This document shows, piece after piece, positions 22,814 to 25,090 of a stretch of DNA of 25,090 bases. Position 1 is the stretch's first letter; every line of letters starts with the position of its first letter. The notes under the pieces were generated by a model. It had not been told where the DNA came from, searched no databases, and worked only from the letters and a program-made list of their open reading frames with translations. Source of the stretch: Verrucomicrobiota bacterium (GTDB lineage: Bacteria > Verrucomicrobiota > Verrucomicrobiia > Opitutales > Opitutaceae); the NCBI GenBank assembly GCA_023426435.1, contig JAFAAS010000151.1, forward strand, positions 1 through 25,090, in the 5' to 3' direction. Both the position numbers and the translations under genes were made by a program.

Positions 22814-23079
22814 CGCATCGGGCATCTGGCCGTTTCTGGGACGCCTACAATAAGCTTGGTCCGGACATCCAGGCGTTGGCCGACAAGCAGTTCGAGGTAT
22901 TGAAGCGGGACCCGCGGCATCCGTCGCTGCAGTTCAAGAAGGTCGGTAAGATTTGGTCAGCAAGAGTGAACCTTGCGATCCGCGCACTGGCGGTCGAAGA
23001 CGGCGAAGACTTTGTTTGGTTCTGGATTGGCGACCATCGCGAATATGAACGCCTCATTCGCACGATCAAAAAGGGCTAA
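22810..23079 (+). CDS. cassette 14: RelE/HigB-like toxin
   Basis: An 89-aa RelE-superfamily protein. 'RFWDAYNKLGPDIQALADKQFEVLKRDPRHPSLQFKKV' then 'WSARVNLAIRALAVEDGEDFVWFWIGDHREYERLI' is the standard pattern of this toxin group, whose members cut mRNA, often on the ribosome. The basic residues and 'GDHREYERLI' end, where the catalytic His/Tyr region lies in relatives, are intact. It starts at GTG overlapping the antitoxin stop and ends at the TAA in R'' GGCTAAC, exactly as in cassette 2. Confidence 0.87.
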   Translation: MTHRASGRFWDAYNKLGPDIQALADKQFEVLKRDPRHPSLQFKKVGKIWSARVNLAIRALAVEDGEDFVWFWIGDHREYERLIRTIKKG

Positions 23080-23172
23080 CCAGGCGCTACAGCCAACACG
23101 TATGCTTGTCACGGTTCGTGCTGACGCACGCCCCGCGCCAAGCACACGTGTGGCTGATCTTTGACGTTCGGC
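23074..23172 (+). other. attC14
   Basis: R'' GGCTAAC, R' GTTCGGC, 99 bp. Same arms as attC13 but apical loop TGAC. Supplies the toxin stop codon. Confidence 0.97.
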
Positions 23173-23176
23173 AAAA

Positions 23177-23422
23177 ATGAAAGCGGCCAAAAAAGAGAGC
23201 GAGTCGACCCTCGGACCTATAGGCAGATTTCTGGTCGGGAGTTTAATGTCCGGCGGTATTACATTTTTCAGCATCTTTATATATGGACAGAGCGCAGCGG
23301 AAGCAGCGACAAGCGCCGGGATCGCCGCACTCGTGATCGGAGTGATTGTCGGTCTGCTATCGGCGTTTGGACGAAGACTGTTCCAATTCTTCGTGGCGTG
23401 GTTTACGCACATGCCGTGGTGA
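23177..23422 (+). CDS. cassette 15: small membrane protein
   Basis: An 81-aa protein. A charged start 'MKAAKKESEST' is followed by two membrane segments (about 15-36 and 44-63) and a third short hydrophobic end 'LFQFFVAWFTHMPW'. The sequence is Gly/Ala/Ile-rich with no recognised motif. The ATG is 4 bases after R'. The unknown product could be a stress or holin-like protein, but nothing points to one. Confidence 0.7.
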   Translation: MKAAKKESESTLGPIGRFLVGSLMSGGITFFSIFIYGQSAAEAATSAGIAALVIGVIVGLLSAFGRRLFQFFVAWFTHMPW

Positions 23423-23441
23423 GCGATTGGTCCATGAAAAG

Positions 23442-23540
23442 GCCGAACCAGGCGCTACAGCCAACACGTATGCTTGTCACGTTCCGTGCTTACGCACGGC
23501 CCGCGCCAAGCACACGTGTGGCTGATCTTTGACGTTCGGC
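23442..23540 (+). other. attC15
   Basis: R'' GCCGAAC, R' GTTCGGC, 99 bp, common form (CCGTGC/GCACGG, loop TTAC). Confidence 0.97.
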
Positions 23541-23546
23541 AAAAGT

Positions 23547-24008
23547 ATGCGGCATATTCCATTCGTTGCTTTTATCGCGCTCGGCGGCGCGGCGGTGTTC
23601 TTCGGCTATGTCGGCGGGCTGCCCGCTTATTGGGCGTGGCTTATCGGCGTTTCAGGGAACTTCGTGGCCTTTGTAAGCTGTTTTGCGTGGCTGCTTATTT
23701 GCGCGCCGGAGAGAAGAAGAGGTCTGTTGTCACTTGTCGCCGGTGTTGTCGCGGTCGTCGGCTACTTGCCATTGCAGGTCGCTCTAAGCGAAGAACTGAA
23801 GGCTCCGGATCTTTACGCACGAGTGACTGGTAGTATGGAAGCCGTGTTCTTCATTGTGCCATCACTTGTAGCCGGACTGGCTATCTTCCACGGCATTCGA
23901 CTGCTCTCTGAGAGAAGGCCGAACCAGGCGCTACAGCCAACGCCTATGCTTGTCACGCCCCGTGCTGACGCACGTGTCGCGCCAAGCACAGGCGTGGCTG
24001 ATCTTTGA
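23547..24008 (+). CDS. cassette 16: four-helix membrane protein with attC-encoded tail
   Basis: A 153-aa protein with four likely membrane helices (about 5-23, 28-52, 59-79 and 97-117) and a basic loop 'CAPERRRG'. The family is unknown. There is no stop before the attC, so about 28 residues ('NQALQPTPMLVT' to 'APSTGVADL') come from attC16; the variant residues reflect its divergent attC. The tail should lie on the cytoplasmic side if the N-terminus is inside and four helices are right. The ATG 6 bases after R' was preferred to the TTG in attC15. Confidence 0.75.
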   Translation: MRHIPFVAFIALGGAAVFFGYVGGLPAYWAWLIGVSGNFVAFVSCFAWLLICAPERRRGLLSLVAGVVAVVGYLPLQVALSEELKAPDLYARVTGSMEAVFFIVPSLVAGLAIFHGIRLLSERRPNQALQPTPMLVTPRADARVAPSTGVADL

Positions 24009-24016
24009 CGTTCGGC
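23918..24016 (+). other. attC16 (most divergent)
   Basis: R'' GCCGAAC, R' GTTCGGC, 99 bp. Lower-stem arms ACGCCTATG and CACAGGCGT, and CGCCCCGTGC/GCACGTGTCG around TGAC. The pairing of the lower stem is kept despite the changes. Confidence 0.97.
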
Positions 24017-24024
24017 AAAAGATC

Positions 24025-24384
24025 GTGAGCAAGCGTCGCATTCTCCTCTTCATCGTTTCGATCGCACTCTGGATCATCGTCGACGCGGCGACTGTTTCGA
24101 TCCTGCCAGTATTCGCCGCGATGTTTGCTGACTTCGGAGCTGAGCTGCCGGCTGTGACGCGAGCGATATTATGGCTCGGCGATACTGTGAAAGAATACGG
24201 CGTAGCTTATCGCGTCTTGTTTAGCGGATTGTTGGTCGGCGCGTCTGTCGCAGTCGTCGCCACCAAGAGCAGAAGAGGCGCATTGCTATTCTTCGCGTCT
24301 GGCGCACTCGTGGCGTCGATCATCACGGTCGCTCTACTGGCTCCGATACTCCAGCTTGCCGAGGTTGCGAAAGGACTGGAGTGA
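24025..24384 (+). CDS. cassette 17: small membrane protein
   Basis: A 119-aa protein with three likely membrane segments (about 5-30, 62-82 and 89-110). Between the first two, 'FGAELPAVTRAILWLGDTVKEYG' resembles the 'ELPxxTRxLxxxSDxxxxY' stretch of type II secretion F (GspF/PilC) domains and of small GspF-like hypotheticals. A truncated or related GspF-like protein is a possibility, not a firm call. The start is GTG, 8 bases after R'; the frame is open back into attC16 and no ATG is nearby. Confidence 0.65.
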   Translation: MSKRRILLFIVSIALWIIVDAATVSILPVFAAMFADFGAELPAVTRAILWLGDTVKEYGVAYRVLFSGLLVGASVAVVATKSRRGALLFFASGALVASIITVALLAPILQLAEVAKGLE

Positions 24385-24388
24385 AAAG

Positions 24389-24487
24389 GCCGAACCAGGC
24401 GCTACAGCCAACACGTATGCTTGTCACGTTCCATGCTTACGCATGGCCCGCGCCAAGCACACGTGTGGCTGATCTTCGACGTTAGCC
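24389..24487 (+). other. attC17
   Basis: R'' GCCGAAC, R' GTTAGCC, 99 bp. Apical stem CCATGC/GCATGG; TTCGACGTT replaces TTTGACGTT, removing the TGA of the tail frame. Confidence 0.97.
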
Positions 24488-25000
24488 ATGAAATACGGCG
24501 TTCTCATTTTCGCATTTCTCGTGCTGCTGAGGTCAGCGGTCGCAAGCGAGGAAGACTTTGACAGCGGCATGCCGTTTGGGCCGATTGAAGATCGGCACAT
24601 CGAAGCGCTTGCGCGATTCTCGAACGGGCTCGGGATGGACGTGGTGCGTGATATGGAGCGCGCCTATGACAAGGACGAAGATGCGTTAGCGGCGGTGTTT
24701 CGCTTTAGTCTGAAGTTCGATCGCTTGGACGACAATGCGCGAGCTTATGGTCAAATGCTCTACAGCGCTCTTTTGAATCTCGGAGAATGGTGGGGTGTGG
24801 ACACGTTTGTGGGTGTGTTATCACGCCAAGAGGCTGCGGTGCAGCAGCGTGTGCGCGACTTCCTCTTTTATCCCGCCACGCAGGCGCCGAAGAAGATCCG
24901 AAGGAATGTGCAGCGTGAGATTCGAGATAGTTACCCGAAGCTCTTCCCCCGTGGTTATGTATTCGGACGAAAAAACCCCATTTTTGAGAAAAAGGGCTAA
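24488..25000 (+). CDS. cassette 18: secreted or periplasmic hypothetical protein
   Basis: A 170-aa protein with a signal peptide (1 to about 19, 'MKYGVLIFAFLVLLRSAVAS') and a helical, charged mature part: 'IEDRHIEALARFSNGLGMDVVRDMERAYDKDEDALAAVFRFSLKFDRLDDNARAYGQMLYSALLN'. It resembles HEAT-like helical repeats only in general character. The ATG follows R' with no gap at all. The stop is the TAA of R'' GGCTAAC. No family is recognised. Confidence 0.77.
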   Translation: MKYGVLIFAFLVLLRSAVASEEDFDSGMPFGPIEDRHIEALARFSNGLGMDVVRDMERAYDKDEDALAAVFRFSLKFDRLDDNARAYGQMLYSALLNLGEWWGVDTFVGVLSRQEAAVQQRVRDFLFYPATQAPKKIRRNVQREIRDSYPKLFPRGYVFGRKNPIFEKKG

Positions 25001-25090
25001 CCAGGCGCTACAGCCAACACGTATGCTTGTCACGTTCCGTGCTTACGCACGGCCCGCGCCAAGCACACGTGTGGCTGATCTTCGACGTTA
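24995..25090 (+). other. attC18 (cut by the window edge)
   Basis: R'' GGCTAAC and 96 of an expected 99 bases, ending GTTA. The next R' must be GTTARRY, so at least one further cassette follows. TTCGACGTT as in attC17; apical stem CCGTGC/GCACGG. Confidence 0.95.

Larger units (their letters stand above)
14218..25090. mobile_element. chromosomal (sedentary) integron: intI, attI and 18 cassettes
   Basis: The integrase gene is followed by attI and an uninterrupted array of 18 cassettes of 368 to 780 bp, continuing past the right edge. All attC sites belong to one homogeneous family, which is the mark of chromosomal integrons. For each cassette the left R' and right R'' motifs are perfectly complementary, which proves the unit boundaries. 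All recognisable cassette genes point away from intI. Base composition changes at the attI crossover: upstream genes are very C-rich at third positions, cassette genes are more balanced. Confidence 0.97.

Noticed and set aside
16425..24486. TTGACG at the end of most attC sites as a -35 element for the next cassette
   Set aside because: No -10 word lies at the right distance in the cassettes checked (2, 3 and 14), and with such short leaders the transcript would usually begin inside the gene. The word is part of the attC sequence.
15953..25090. CRISPR-like look: many near-identical repeats at intervals
   Set aside because: The repeats are 99 bp, the spacing is 180-700 bases with genes, there are no cas genes, and R'/R'' complementarity proves attC.

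Overview
The window looks like chromosome of a verrucomicrobium, most likely a member of the Opitutaceae. That placement is an inference from three things: very GC-rich genes with C-heavy third positions on the coding strand, a TonB receptor carrying the 'VVLSPFEV' box after its signal peptide, and many short dispersed palindromic and low-complexity repeats in spacers and even inside genes. No rRNA or tRNA gene, IS transposase or CRISPR array was seen.

Left part (1-13758): a pectin and galacturonate utilisation neighbourhood on the + strand. It holds the 3' end of a rhamnogalacturonan acetylesterase (SGNH/CE12 type), a LacI-family regulator, a large TonB-dependent receptor followed by a clear terminator, a TMTC-like membrane protein with six C-terminal TPRs, an alpha/beta-hydrolase esterase, an SDR of the Bacillus UxuB (mannonate oxidoreductase) type, a tagaturonate epimerase (UxaE type) and glucuronate isomerase (UxaC). 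UxaC, UxaE and UxuB give the route galacturonate -> tagaturonate -> fructuronate -> mannonate. A second clear terminator closes this block.

Right part (14218-25090): a large chromosomal (sedentary) integron. The integrase gene is on the - strand. It is 530 aa, about 200 aa longer than a classical IntI, and part of the extra length is translated from dispersed repeats. A short attI region follows, and then 18 gene cassettes, all on the + strand. Each cassette ends in a 99-bp attC site; the eighteenth site is cut by the window edge three bases before its end. The cassette boundaries are exact: the 7-bp R' motif at the left of each cassette is perfectly complementary to the R'' motif at its right, in all 18 cassettes. 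This also fixes the attI crossover at 15952/15953.

The cassettes carry two type II toxin-antitoxin pairs, a possible HEPN-like protein, a polysaccharide deacetylase-like protein with an altered metal site, two lipoproteins, two secreted proteins, six small membrane proteins and several soluble unknowns. One cassette has no convincing gene. Two are easy to miss because their genes are short (57-aa and 59-aa ORFs). In three cassettes the gene runs into its attC and takes a shared 'NQALQPT...VADL' tail. In four others the stop codon is the TAA inside R''. The array continues beyond the right edge.
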